A DNA stretch of 47,068 bases, taken from the NCBI GenBank assembly GCA_033297075.1, contig MU858292.1, positions 1 to 47,068 on the forward strand, given 5' to 3'. The notes under the pieces were generated by a model that saw only the letters and a list, made by a program, of their open reading frames with translations, had not been told where the DNA came from and did no database searches. The position numbers were made by a program, and so were the translations under genes. Below, piece by piece: positions 34,172 to 44,954 of the stretch (position 1 is its first letter; each line of letters begins with the position of its first letter). This DNA comes from Rhypophila decipiens (lineage: Eukaryota; Ascomycota; Sordariomycetes; Sordariales; Naviculisporaceae).

Positions 34172-35862
34172 ATGACAGTACAACAACAATCACGCTTCTC
34201 TGTAGAAGACCAGGGGAGTGTTAATAAGCTCCTCCAGGATTACTTTGATAGTGCTAGAGAGGATGAGGGTAACGACTAGCCCTTTGTTGCTTCAGGTACG
34301 CAAGCGGAGCGCGATAGAATATGGACAGCGTGGATCGAGTATGTCTTCCACCCCTCCCCCTTTCTTCCCAGGCTTTCCTATGATCCAAATCTCGACATCA
34401 CGCCTAGGATAATGTATTAATACATTACCAATTTCATAATTTTTTATTAAGTTTCTGTGGACTTACTCAAAGAAAAGCGGGTGAAATTAACAACCTCAGT
34501 ATTCCTGAGATGTATGTCGCCCGCCATCGAGCTCGAAAACTGGTGCTAACTGAGTGAAGCTGTCGTAATGTCGACCCCTGCCGCTTCTGGGTGGACTTTG
34601 CTCGGGAGCCCGAGGCCCCAAAGGTTCAAGCACTAGTCCAGACATTTATCACCACTATATGTAAAACTCCATCAAAGAGCGTATCGTGCTGGGACTAGAG
34701 GAGCGCACTATGGTCCGCACGCTTAACTCTGCCTATAGTGTTATTGAGGTTTGGCGGAGGCTCGTTGCATCCGCCGATTTCAAGGTCCTCCGTGGCGAGC
34801 GGAGAGCGCTGCGGAGAAGCGAGAAATACCAAGAGGCCGACCGGCTTTTCCTGAGGTGGGAGCAAGAAGGCGAAAAACGTGATGGACCGGCCTATCTAAT
34901 TGTCCAGGTATGTGAGACTAGATTGGATATATTCCCCTTCAGCCTTCTCGATCCCCTCTCACTTTATTGTATCCTGACGCAGCTTCCTTGGTGGCTCTAT
35001 TTCCTTGCAAGTTGTCGGTTTCGCGCTTCTTTCATCGGTATGCTTTGCTAACTAGTGCTTCGCCAGTGGATTCTCGTCAAACTGTCGCTAAACCTTAACC
35101 TGGAGATCAACTCGCTGTACGTAAAGGTTGAAGCGACAGCAGCAGATATCATTGTCATTCTTCTTGCGCTATATCAGCGTGCCGAAGATATACCGGCCAC
35201 GCCACTTACGAGGATGTCGTTCCATGCCGCGATACTTCTCGACTGTACCGGCGGTTTCCGTCCGGATTCCCTTATGGACACCCTGTGTTGGCAGTACACC
35301 TTGTCCATCATGCGCAATCCTGATGACAGGACCTAGAGGAGGTTCATTGTTACGCCCAACATCGGCCGGAACAAGATCAAGAAGACGCAAATGACCTGCA
35401 AATACAGGAAGCAAAAAAAGTGCGTAAAGCCATGCTTGATAGGTTGGAGGCCGGTGGCTAACGAGGTGTATCCTAACCCCCTATTACAGTGTGGCCTACT
35501 CTGTCCCTCTCGTGCCTTTTCCCGTCCTCTGTTTGGTGAGCCTTGTAATTACCCGGGCGTTGGACATGGGCGCGTTGGATACTCCCTATCAATCGGTCCA
35601 CGATCTTCTCCACCGTCCAAACCTCGGTAGGACTGACCGCCTCGACATTCCTTGAAGGAGGATTTCCTAGACAAGCCTCTTTTCCCACTGAGATACTCCC
35701 AGTTTCTCGAGCTGTGGACATGGTGCCTCCTTGTTGTACGCTGCCGTAAGCCTATCCGCCCATATACTCTTCGTATCGGTGCTGGAGCCCGCATGGATGG
35801 TATGTTGCTCCCGGATACTGACTACCACCAGAGGTCGGATGGCTGATTGACACGCATTGCAG

Positions 35863-37139
35863 AAAGCCTATCAAGCGCCTTACGGAACTATGTCATGAGT
35901 CACTCAGGAGCCATCTTTGAACACGATTACCAGACAGGCGTCCTGCGACCTAATCTTGCCTCATTAGCGTTTGGACCCAAAGCGGTGAGCCGGGATGAAA
36001 CGCTTTTCAACGAACTTCGCAACATGACCCTCACACGTGACGAGGGCGCCCCCATCTCGGTGTCGGAGGAAAAGATTGCCAAGTTTCAGAAACGAAATGA
36101 TATCACCGAACTTCGTGCCATGATCCACGCCTCAACCAACAAGAGCGAGAAGAACAGACTCAACAAACAAATTAAACACACGATCGACACTTACATTAAG
36201 CTACAGCTCGACGCAGACCGACAGGCCTACTTCAAGGAGGCGGACCAGTTGCGTCTCCAGGGCCTTGAGCCGGAGCCAGCGCCGGGCACGAGGGGTGCGG
36301 GTAGAGCGGCTCCGGTGGCCGCCCTTCTGTCGGGCTCGGGACCGCAAAACGATGGTGAGTCGTTAGCAGTCGGCGTAAGCGTATCGGAACAGTATATCGA
36401 TGCGCAGCTCCTGCACCTATCGTCTATCGCACCCAGCGTTCCACGGGGGGTTCCAGGGACAGCAGCAGCTTCCAAGTCGCAACAGAAGTCTTGCAGTTTC
36501 ATCTGCTCCAGAAGCTTCTCAAACCGCTCTTGCCTCACACGACACTTCTGGGACGCCCATCTTGTCGACGGTACGTTTGACAACCATCTCGCCTGCCCAG
36601 TGTGCAAGCGCGCTGGGGCGGCAGAGGTTGTCGTCCATGACCCGGCACAGTGGTGCAATCACCTTGAACATACCCATGGCTTGACCCATACACCAAGGGT
36701 CAATCCAGGTGTCAACCCTAGGGACTGTGCGTCAAACTCAGGGTTGATCTGTCTTCTCTGCGAGGCACCCATGACGTCTACGAGTACTCTCCTCACCCAC
36801 ATGAACCGAACCGAGATTCCTCTGTTTCGTAAGGACGCTCGCGTCGCCTGTGGCCCCTGCACTCGTGAGGGCCGAGTCGGCGGCGAACCTATGAGCATCT
36901 GGGAATGGCTGACGCACGCTCGGGTCGTCCACAAGTGGTCTCTCCCTCACAAGCCTTGCCTTCTGTGTAGACATCTCTGCGCCCCAGGACGCGGCTTCCA
37001 GCAACATCTCACCACCCAGCACAGCCAAAGGCCCGGAGAGGCTCTAGAATGCGGCGCATGCGTGGCTTCGGCAACGCCAGTAGGAGAAATGCAGGGGGTT
37101 GGGGAACTCCTCCAGCATATCATAGAAAAGCACCCCTGA
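35863..37139 (+). CDS. Intact 3' exon of copy A (Tyr segment plus C2H2 fingers)
   Basis: This is the longest undamaged part of copy A, 425 codons from the 3' splice site (..CATTGCAG) to TGA 37137-37139. It covers the predicted nucleophile region, a Lys/Asp-rich helical linker (KRNDITELRAMIHAST..RQAYFKEADQLRLQG) and the finger array. If expressed from a cryptic start, it would be a zinc-finger protein without the first catalytic Arg. I list it separately because a gene finder is likely to report it as an independent gene. Confidence 0.6.
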
Positions 37140-37529
37140 CGACAAGCGGCGTCAAATGTTGCCAGAGGAAAACGCATGAGGCACAGCGATAACGAGAACA
37201 TCGCTCCAACTGGCGAGAGCAAAGAGGGCAAAGAGGACGGTGACAACGGCGAGTACACCCGCCCATCTACCAAGCGCAAGAGGGCCGCCACGCACAATAT
37301 GGCACATAAGGAAGGGTACTCCCCCGTTGTAATATTCAATGCCGACAACGATCCGTGCGAGGACGTGATCATCTGCGCGCCGACTATTAACGAGCAGCAA
37401 AGGCGCTCTCTCGCAGTGAATCATATGGGGCCAAGCGCAATCGTGGATCCAGATTTCCTAAGGCACGTCGACCCCGCCCTTCTCGCTCCGCAGCTGCCGG
37501 CCGCTTCCGCGCGCCAGACCGCCGCTGCG

Positions 37530-37588
37530 TCCTCGAGAAAATCCTCGAGAAAATGCTCGAGAAAGTCCTCGAGAATATCCTCGAAAGC
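37530..37588. repeat. 12-bp tandem repeat, five units
   Basis: Units of the form TCCTCGAGAAAA run head to tail near the 3' end of copy A and encode Ser-Ser-Arg-Lys repeats (SSRKSSRKCSRKSSR). They give a basic, low-complexity C-terminal tail just before the stop at 37592. Confidence 0.85.
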
Positions 37589-38003
37589 CTAGTGGTTTGA
37601 AGATATTGCTCAGGGTACAGCCACCCCACATTCTGACATAAGCACGCGGAGTTCGTCGGTGCCACGGCCTGTGAAGTCGGCCACCAACAAACGGGTTGGA
37701 GGATCACACACCTTTCCCTCATACACCCACCCTCCCACCACAATCGATGCAAAACCCAAGAAACGAGATGCACAAAACAAATGCACCCAAGCGAAGAAAG
37801 AAGCTGCCCGAGCGCTTGCAGAGCAGCAGCGCCTGCCTGCCACGCTCACTCTCCAGATATGAAATGCGCCCAGCCCCGAGCCAGCTTACGACTCTCCCTC
37901 CCCCTCTTTATCTCTCTCCATCCCTCCTTCTCTCCCTCCTCTCTCTCTACACTACCTAAACCTCCCACCTACGCTTTTCACTCGCATTGCCTTAACTATG
38001 GCG

Positions 38004-40225
38004 TATGCAAGCAGAAACGTAGCGCCTTGGACGCGCAGAGACTGAGGGCGCTCAAAAACTCGGAAGAACTTGCTCTGACGCCAATCGATGACACGCCTGC
38101 AATCAGTTCCAAGTTTCAGGACTCGCGCAACAGTTGGTGGAGACAATGGGACTTTTATGTAGCCAACCTCTCTCAAGTCTTCTCCTAAACGTTTGCTGGC
38201 TTCTTCTCCGCCTTTTATCAAGTTGACTAGAGTACTACCTGTCCAGCTACGCTCGTAACGTTCTGCAGCTCGATGACGCCGAGGATATCTGGATCCAGCT
38301 GTGCCAGCACCAACCATCCGCGCAGCGAATCTTCCAGGCATTCCTTATGCACTATGTTGAAAACGCTAGAGAATATCGGGTCGCCCTTGGTCCGGAGGAG
38401 AGGGCAGAATGTCAGCTCGTGAAGTCCACAGTCACTGTGCTTGAATTGTGGAAGGGGTTGGTGCGGGAGGCGGATGCTCGGGTTCTCAGAAGAGAGAGGT
38501 CCCAGGACCGTCAGAACCGTCACATATAAACACTAAGGTGGAGCGACGGGGCTGAACGTAGCAATGGTACAGTCTATGAGATCTCGCTCTGGATCACTCA
38601 AGAGCTAACAGAGAGATACCGGCTGTCGCGGAAGCAGACGTTCACAAAGGTCGAGGCGACTCCAGAGGATATCATGGTCGTTCTCCGCGTTTTATGGACG
38701 TGTAGAGGATATAGCATGTAGCCCAAGGGGGCGTCACGCCTTTCATGGGACGGTTCTACTTGGTGGGCTTGGCTTCAAACCACAATGCATTGCCGGATTC
38801 CCCTATAACCAGGTCACGATGGCAGTTGTTCGACATCCAGAGAATCGAAGCCTCCGGGAGATTTTTGCCAAGATCAAGATCATCCAGAATAAGCAGCGGA
38901 CGAAGAAAGTGCTTAGAAAGCAGAATAACACGTAACAACGTCCCACGCCTGCACTCGCCCCTTCCTCCCTGCCCACAGTGTTGACGATGATCATCTCCAG
39001 CTTGTCCTTCTACGTGAGATTTGTACCTTGCCAAACCATCTGTCTTCTTACGTTTATTCTCGCCCGGGCACTCCACGATGATGCCTTTGAAACATCATTC
39101 GCCTCTTTCGCCGAGATCCTTCAGCGCCCTAACTTGGAGGATGTTGATCATATCAGCTTGAAGTGGAAGCCTGAGTTCCAAAATAAAAAAATATTTCCCT
39201 TGACTTACCACCATTACTGGGAACTGTGGACTCGCACGTGGTTTGTCGCAGGCACCCGAAACAGCGTACGACCATTCACTTCTAAGATCCAAGCCCTCAT
39301 CAGAATATGTTCACGACTAGCTGTGGAACGAGACCGGAAGGCGTACTTCGACGAAGTGGACAGACTGAGGGCCTCCGGGATCTCAACCATTAACCTGCCC
39401 GTGGTCTCGCCCAATCCGGTGAGGCACGTTCACTCGAACAGCGTCACCGCTGCGGTTCATATCGGCCGTTTATTGCACCCAGGGGACCGTCCGCCAGAAC
39501 TGACACAAACTGTGGGTGGTCTTCTGGTTTCGTTCCTTGCCAGTCGCTTCGCAGAGGTGGAAGACCGAGCTCCCACCATCACCCCACCCCCCCCCCCCCC
39601 CCCGGACACCGAAACTGGGTCAAGATGCCTGCTCTGCCCGGCTGAGGTCATGGTAACTTTCAGCCGGCGTAGCAACTTAAGCAGACATCACGCTTCCCAG
39701 CACCTTCCCCAGAGCTTTCAACAAGTATTCCCGTGTCCCGAATGCCGCCAACAGGGAATGGAAGATTACTACGTCGTTGGACCGCAGGACTGGAGCAGCC
39801 ACGTTGAGCGAGTCTATGGGCTGATCCACACCCCAAACCTGAGACAACCAGCACCTGGGAAGCAACCCAAATCATCGAAAGAAAGGTCTGTCCGGTGTCT
39901 GATATGCGAAATGAGCCTGTTTCCTGGAGGTTGTTTCTCCAGGCATGTGAACAAAACCCATTCTGTCTTATTCAAAGAACCGTTCCCCTGCCCCGAGTGT
40001 AGTCGGGGAGGTGTGGAGAAGATTATTACAAGCTTCTCGGCCTGGCTGGACCATACGTCGTCGGTGCACGGCCATGATGGTACGACCGGCGACCTCATAA
40101 CTTGGCAAGCAATCCCTCCCCGCGAAGCAAAGGGAAAGCGGAAAATAGATGTATTTGCACACGATGGCGACGTTCCAAAGCCTACAGTCAAGCGACGTAG
40201 TACAAGGTTGGGCAGTCAAGACTAG
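38004..40225 (+). pseudogene. DUF3435/FluG-like C2H2 protein, copy B, catalytic segment deleted
   Basis: Tandem paralogue of copy A in the same orientation. Homologous blocks: 38227-38526 (RVALGPEERAECQLVKSTV.. like the ERIVLGLEERTMVRTLNSA block of A), 38530-38930 and 38978-40225. Lesions: TAA 38527-38529, a 1-bp frame break near 38692, and a stop after RKQNNT near 38932. The catalytic Arg position reads GLGFKPQ (Lys, not Arg). In the long 3' ORF, NSVRPFTSKIQ is joined directly to ALIRICSRLAVERDRKAYF. In copy A about 120 residues lie between the matching points, including the IGAGAR and HS...Y segments, so the predicted nucleophile region is deleted in frame. Four or five C2H2 fingers remain (CLLCPAEVMVTFSRRSNLSRHHASQH and others), with a basic tail. 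The 5' boundary is uncertain. Confidence 0.7.
38978..40225 (+). CDS. Long 3' ORF of copy B: zinc-finger protein without recombinase core
   Basis: Uninterrupted 415-codon frame with its own ATG at 38978. It starts within the post-Arg region (VRFVPCQTICLLTFILARALHDDAFETSF), crosses the in-frame deletion, a proline run (39590-39604, a C16 homopolymer) and the C2H2 fingers, and ends in KRKIDVF..RRSTRL. It could be translated alone as a DNA-binding derivative, or simply be a not-yet-interrupted relic. I cannot decide from sequence. Confidence 0.55.
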   Translation: MLTMIISSLSFYVRFVPCQTICLLTFILARALHDDAFETSFASFAEILQRPNLEDVDHISLKWKPEFQNKKIFPLTYHHYWELWTRTWFVAGTRNSVRPFTSKIQALIRICSRLAVERDRKAYFDEVDRLRASGISTINLPVVSPNPVRHVHSNSVTAAVHIGRLLHPGDRPPELTQTVGGLLVSFLASRFAEVEDRAPTITPPPPPPPDTETGSRCLLCPAEVMVTFSRRSNLSRHHASQHLPQSFQQVFPCPECRQQGMEDYYVVGPQDWSSHVERVYGLIHTPNLRQPAPGKQPKSSKERSVRCLICEMSLFPGGCFSRHVNKTHSVLFKEPFPCPECSRGGVEKIITSFSAWLDHTSSVHGHDGTTGDLITWQAIPPREAKGKRKIDVFAHDGDVPKPTVKRRSTRLGSQD

Positions 40226-40891
40226 CTGGAGCGTGGCTCCTTCCACTTTCATGAATATATTTTCTTTTATCTCCAAATATCAACTCCATCTTTTCCCTTC
40301 CCCCTTTCCCTCCTTTCTTTTAATCATATATTTGTTTAAGTTACCAGTTTCAACAAGATTAAAATTTATTAGTCTAATACTTATATTCCATTTACTGCTA
40401 CAACTTTTATAGGTATCTCTTCTCGAGTTCTGGCAAATATTGAGTTAACGTTAACGAAAATAAACCTATTTTTATGAGGTAAAACTTGATCAGAACCCAA
40501 AGCCCATTATTGTCTTCCTAATAAAACGTAACGTTACAATGTGTGTACCTATGTCTTCCACTGAACATGACGCGTTTGGTCGACGCAGCTTTGACTGGCT
40601 GCTTGCTTCTGTAACGACAGCGACATACCACACCACTGTGCCACAAGCCCTCAAAAGAGCACGATACTAGAACGGAAGAACCGCTGCTAGTATTGATATG
40701 TATAGTTTGTATAACGACGTATACAGTCGTTGTTCTGCAAACAATCGTCACAGCTTCCAATAATAGTAGAAAAGTGATCTCCCCAGTCCCTTTAGAATCC
40801 GCTTCCTTCCGGTAATAACCAGTGAAATATGCCACAAGTGACTCTATTACTAATGACAAAGGGACATACTATAAGACACATTGAAAACTGA
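40226..40891. other. 3' flank of copy B, no gene
   Basis: Pyrimidine-rich then AT-rich DNA with no convincing open frame. It separates the zinc-finger ORF from the 3' end of the minus-strand membrane relic. Confidence 0.5.
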
Positions 40892-41260
40892 CTAATTGAG
40901 AGATTCAGCCTTGAAAACCCTGATGTAGTAATAACAAACTGTAATAATGCTTAAAAATAAGAAGATAAGAAGATAGAAATCCCTCGCATTTACCAGGTAA
41001 AGTGCACCATCCGGTGGGGATTGGATTAGCCGTATCGCACAGGAAGCAAGCATCATACCGGAAAGGATATCCGTGACTACGGGAACCAACCACATCTAAA
41101 CCGGCTCATAACCTTCTTTGGTGAGTTCTTCGAACAGAAATAGCCCAAAAGTTATAAAAGCATGCGTGAGCGGGGCGATCCCGGCAGCCCTTGCTCTATC
41201 CCAGCTCACTCCCAATAAGTCCGCCAGCGGCTTGACTATCTGCCAAGTGTAACATAGAAT
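40892..41260 (-). pseudogene. Membrane-protein 3' fragment with in-frame TAG
   Basis: From a 3' splice site (TTCTCTAG, exon start 41260) the minus strand is open through WQIVKPLADLLGVSWDRARAA, a hydrophobic helix (THAFITFGLFLFEEL), then TAG at 41098-41096. The same frame goes on through two more hydrophobic segments (VVTDILSGMMLASCAIRL and FYLLIFLFLSIITVCYYYI) to TAG at 40894-40892. A short extra-membrane loop (QSPPDGALYL) lies between. It looks like the C-terminal exon of a multi-pass membrane protein. Upstream exons are not found in 41261-41700. I do not recognise the family. Confidence 0.5.
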
Positions 41261-42313
41261 CTAGAGAAAAGAAGATTAGTTCGGAGGGACCCTGAAGATA
41301 TCATGGCGAGGCTATCTTAATCTCCGGTTAGAAGAAGAAGAAAGAATCTATTTACAAAAAAAAGCAATGCTTTTGTGTGCCTGGTAGGCCTTGTGGCTGG
41401 AATGCCTGCGCCGCGGTTCCGAGGCGGAACCGCGGCTGGCGGAGGCCAGGATATGCCTACCTATAGTCGTCCCCTGTCGACGGCATGTGAAGTTATTCCA
41501 ACAATATCTATATGGAGCGGGCAGGAGTTGTCGGCGGAACTCGAACGGAAGCTGCGAATACGGCACGAGAAAGCAAGCATTCCATCTATTAACTACTTAT
41601 TAATTCATTCTTATATACCTTTTATATCTAGATAGTCTTCAAATTAATGGATTGTTAAGAAAATTGCACACCCTATTTTTACAGGCGCGTGCCATGTCAG
41701 ATGTATGGAGTGGTGTTCACCTTGATGAAACTAGCTCTCTTTGGTCAATGACCCACATGGAGTTCCTCCAGCACTCTTCCCACGGCTGTACCACCGATTC
41801 GAGACTACCCCCTACGACCGTCGTTCATCGGCTTATCGTAGCGACAGCGATCGGCGGAACTTGAAAAGAGAACCTTCTTGACGGTCGGGATTGTCATATG
41901 CCTCGTATCGGAAAGAGAATCGGGCTGCCGCTGCTGCCGAATAGGATCACTGCGCCGCTCTATGGCGGTGTTAATTTGGACTGTCAGGGTCAGAATCTAG
42001 GTCTCAAGGCCTTCTCCCCGTACGGGTGGGATGGGAAGGAAGTAGGTCCGGAAGATCCGGGGGCGCCTGGAGAAATGCGAATCGGAAGTGAATGATTTAC
42101 CCCCTCACACAGCACTCTGAGCCCACCTGAAGTCGCTTCCGGGCAGGCAAGGCCTCAGGTGTCGTCCTTTATGGCGATGCCTCGGACCCAAACATTTTCG
42201 ATTTACCCAAGTTTGCTGAGCTGGCGATCTCAAGCCTCGTCGCTTCAAATTGATCAAAGAGGCAGACCTACAGGCCTGGCTGCTTTCCCGCAAGTTAGCA
42301 GCAGAACTCATGG
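41261..42313. other. Spacer with one hairpin, no gene assigned
   Basis: Short frames only. A GC-rich perfect hairpin lies at 41410-41436. Around 42150-42270 two frames read mildly protein-like (..VVLYGDASDPNIFDLPKFAELAIS and FKLIKEADLQAWLLSRKLAAEL) and may be decayed or unspliced upstream exons of the protease gene. Confidence 0.4.
41410..41436. repeat. 12-bp perfect hairpin
   Basis: GCCGCGGTTCCG (41410-41421) and its exact reverse complement (41425-41436) are separated by AGG. It is GC-rich in an otherwise balanced region. No adjacent gene end makes it a clear terminator, and no function is assigned. Confidence 0.8.
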
Positions 42314-44076
42314 TTGGGGGCAAAGGTCAACGACACAAGCGCCAGGAACGACCTAAAATTGAAGAAGGAAGTGGGGAACCTCCTCAACAAGTTGGCCGAC
42401 ATCTGTAGTGTGAGTCGGCAAGAGCCATCCCGGCTTCCCGTAGTGGAAAGAGCACTCTGGACGGAGCTTGACGTTGATCCCTGCAGTGGAGCCCTCCCGG
42501 TGAGTGTCACGATGAAAGCGAGAAGTCTGGTGAGCTGACAATCAAGGTCAGGCACGACCAACACAGGCTTACGATGGGGAACACAGCTTGGTGGGTGCTG
42601 TCCTCGGACCTGGCCAGACACGGCAGTCGATTCCTGATGACGCTCGGTCTCCAGGCTCACGCGAGGCACCCATGCCTACTATGTGTGCCGACTTCCCAAT
42701 CCAGAGGCAAGCGAACCCACCGGACAAATACTTTCAAGATTACTCACGCCATATTCTCCATCTGCAAAACGCCGTCTCTCAACACTGTTACCGCCAACAC
42801 TGTTACTGCCAACACTGTTGTTGCCAACGCGATCAACAGTCTAAAGACCCCATCATATGAAATCTTCACGCCCCCAGGAGTCGCGCAGCCAAGGTGGAGT
42901 AGAAATCAATCAGGTCGACCGGTGAGACGAAACTTCCAGTCATTATTCACTCCATCCTTTGAGCTAACGGAATCTCAGCCCTGAACTCCCAACATCACGT
43001 ACAGAACCGCCCGCCGCAAATGAAGAGATGTTACTCAAGTAAGTTTGGCTCGCAATCGAGGTTTTCGAGCACATGAATTCTACTGACACCAGTGAAGCGG
43101 AGTGGCCTCGTCAGCAGAGTGGTTCACAAAACTAGGCTTCCTGAAGAAGGTTATACGGGCCAAAAGGAAACAGGAGACGGACGAAGAATACGAACTAGTA
43201 AGAGTCGCAGTTCTTGACACTGGCATTGGAGAGGATGTCTTCCAGAAGTACACCCAGAACATCCAGGATTACAGAGACTTTGTCAGCCACGATCACACTT
43301 TGCCAACGGACACTTCCAAATACGGCCATGGAACTCATATGGTCGACGAGCTCGTTATCAAAACCTTTAAGAAGGCAGACATTTACGTATCGAGAGTGTT
43401 GGAAGATGAAGATTTGCGTCATGTCGACGTAATAAAGGTTCAAAAGCGAATCAAAGATGCAGTCAAATATGCCACAAAAACCTGGGAGATGGACGTCATG
43501 GCAATGGGGGTTGGGTTAGAAAATCAGCATGATGGCATGAGAGACGCAGTTCGATCAGCTCGAAACAAGGACATCTTGGTTTTTGCCCCGGCGTCGAACA
43601 TGGGCAACTTGACGGGCATTGCCTTCCCGGCGAGGCTGCATCACGATGCTCTCTGTATGTTTTCCATGGACGCCAGGGCCAAGATATCGCATAGCCTCAA
43701 CCCGCAACCCTCCCGGCACCGCAGGTACAACCTTGCCCTCTTTGGTGAACAAGTTCAGCTGCACGAGGATGGCACGTTGTTGAGCGGCACGTCCATATCC
43801 ACAGCCATTGCCGCTGGCCTGGCAGCTCATTTGCTCGACTTCTCGAGGCATGTGGACTCCCGGGAGATTCTGATGCGCGACGAGGAAGCACTTCGCACGA
43901 TGGAAGGAATGGAATCCGTGTTTGTAAGAATGTCTCGAGGCGGATCCGATGATGGATACTATTGCGTCGCACCTTGGAGCTTGTTGGAGGGGATTGATAC
44001 AGACCTGGATCGCAAGTCTAGGAGGTCTGGACTCTGCCACGCCAACAAGGCTGCAGTTAGAGACAGGAATTACTAA
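42314..44076 (+). CDS. Intracellular subtilisin-like (S8) serine protease, 5' exons tentative
   Basis: The last exon is firm: 43115-44076. It carries the S8 catalytic triad in order: Asp in VAVLDTGI (about 43204), His in YGHGTHM (about 43322), Ser in LLSGTSISTAIAAGLAA (about 43780). PASN supplies the oxyanion-hole Asn. No signal peptide is seen, so it is intracellular. The exon has no ATG of its own near the start, so upstream exons are needed. A phase-consistent path runs through 42314-42531 (..KKEVGNLLNKLADICSVSR..), frames near 42568-42911, and a short exon ending 43035, but I am not sure of these. Stand-alone S8 domains like this occur in fungal NLRs and in HET-Q2, the protease that activates fungal gasdermin in incompatibility (family knowledge). 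A cell-death role is a hypothesis. No gasdermin-like gene is seen here. Confidence 0.8.
42781..42825. repeat. 15-bp tandem repeat, three units
   Basis: AACACTGTTACCGCC, AACACTGTTACTGCC and AACACTGTTGTTGCC follow directly on each other. The period is a multiple of three, so it encodes a five-residue repeat in whichever frame is used (NTVTA in one). Confidence 0.9.
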
Positions 44077-44173
44077 TAGGCCATTACCTCTAGCGCCGTA
44101 GCGTATATATTGACATTAATAAATTTGGTCGTTGTCGCGAGGTATAAGTTACTGTGGTCGGGATTTAAATAAC

Positions 44174-44228
44174 TTAAATACCACTTAAATACCACTTAAA
44201 TACCACTTAAATACCACTTAAATACTAT
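44174..44228. repeat. 11-bp tandem repeat, about five units
   Basis: TTAAATACCAC repeats from 44174, decaying into TTAAATACTAT and TTGAATACTAA. It lies in the 3' flank of the protease gene. A second low-complexity run, TTGACTTGG-like, follows at about 44325-44360. Confidence 0.85.
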
Positions 44229-44954
44229 TTGAATACTAATAGATTAATAGATTAAGTCCATTCAATTGTTAAATCTATTTAAGTACCGAGAAACTAGATT
44301 TGGCTTGACTTGGGCGTAAAATCTGGTCGACTTGACTTTGGCTTGACTTGGACTTGACTTAGATGGAGGGTGATACAAGATGGAGGATTCCCAAACTTTC
44401 TGGCCTTGTGAACCACTAATCTATGTTTCAGCGGGGTCGAGGCCGAACCACAGTAGGATACCAGAACCAGACGAAAGAGTTGAATGAATCCTTCGTTCAA
44501 GACCAGATTTACATGTACGTTCATGATGTTACGAAAGAGAGACACCGGTACACTCGGAGATCTTGTATCTATCTACACACCTCCGGAACCAGATCCTCAT
44601 GGAGCTTCTTCAACTTGTCAAAGCAAAGTGACAAGCAAAAATGACAACAAAATGGTTCGTCCCTCCCCAGCCATGGCCTGAGAAACCCAAATTCGGCGTC
44701 GGCACGGCAAAGGGCCCATCTGTCTCGGCCACGTCATTTCCGACCTCAAATGCCTCGATAACGTTATCAATACCAAAAACCGCTCGAGTTTCCAGCCAAG
44801 ATGTCCGTCTACCCCTCTACGGCTTGGAACCTGACCTGGGACCTAACGACTATTTTCAGTGTTCGCAAAGTGGTACTCTACTCTATCTTTTATCTAGACG
44901 TTCTAAACCAGCTTTCTAGGATATCATGTACAATCCAAAGAGAGGTCATAAAAA

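Larger units (their letters stand above)
34172..37592 (+). pseudogene. DUF3435/FluG-like tyrosine-recombinase-fold protein with C2H2 fingers, copy A
   Basis: The likely start is ATG 34172. The central part (34686-35336 and 35480-35799) has AAILLDCTGGFRPDSLM, matching the first catalytic Arg region, then PYTLRIGAGARMDG. An intron (35800-35862) joins to SSALRNYVMSHSGAIFEHDYQTG, the HS...Y segment expected to carry the nucleophilic Tyr. The C-terminal half (35863-37139) has about six C2H2-like fingers, e.g. CSFICSRSFSNRSCLTRHFWDAH and CLLCRHLCAPGRGFQQH. Lesions: TAG 34277-34279 (or a 27-bp insert), a frame break near 34415, TAG 35334-35336, a frame break near 35655, and TGA 37137-37139. After that the same frame continues to 37592, ending in the family's VDPALLAP-type tail. 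Similar domains occur in Starship captains. Its own mobility is not shown, and it is dead as read. Confidence 0.72.

Noticed and set aside
33748..34224. Two overlapping ORFs before recombinase copy A
   Set aside because: They overlap in different phases with no recognisable domain; probably GC-rich leader sequence.
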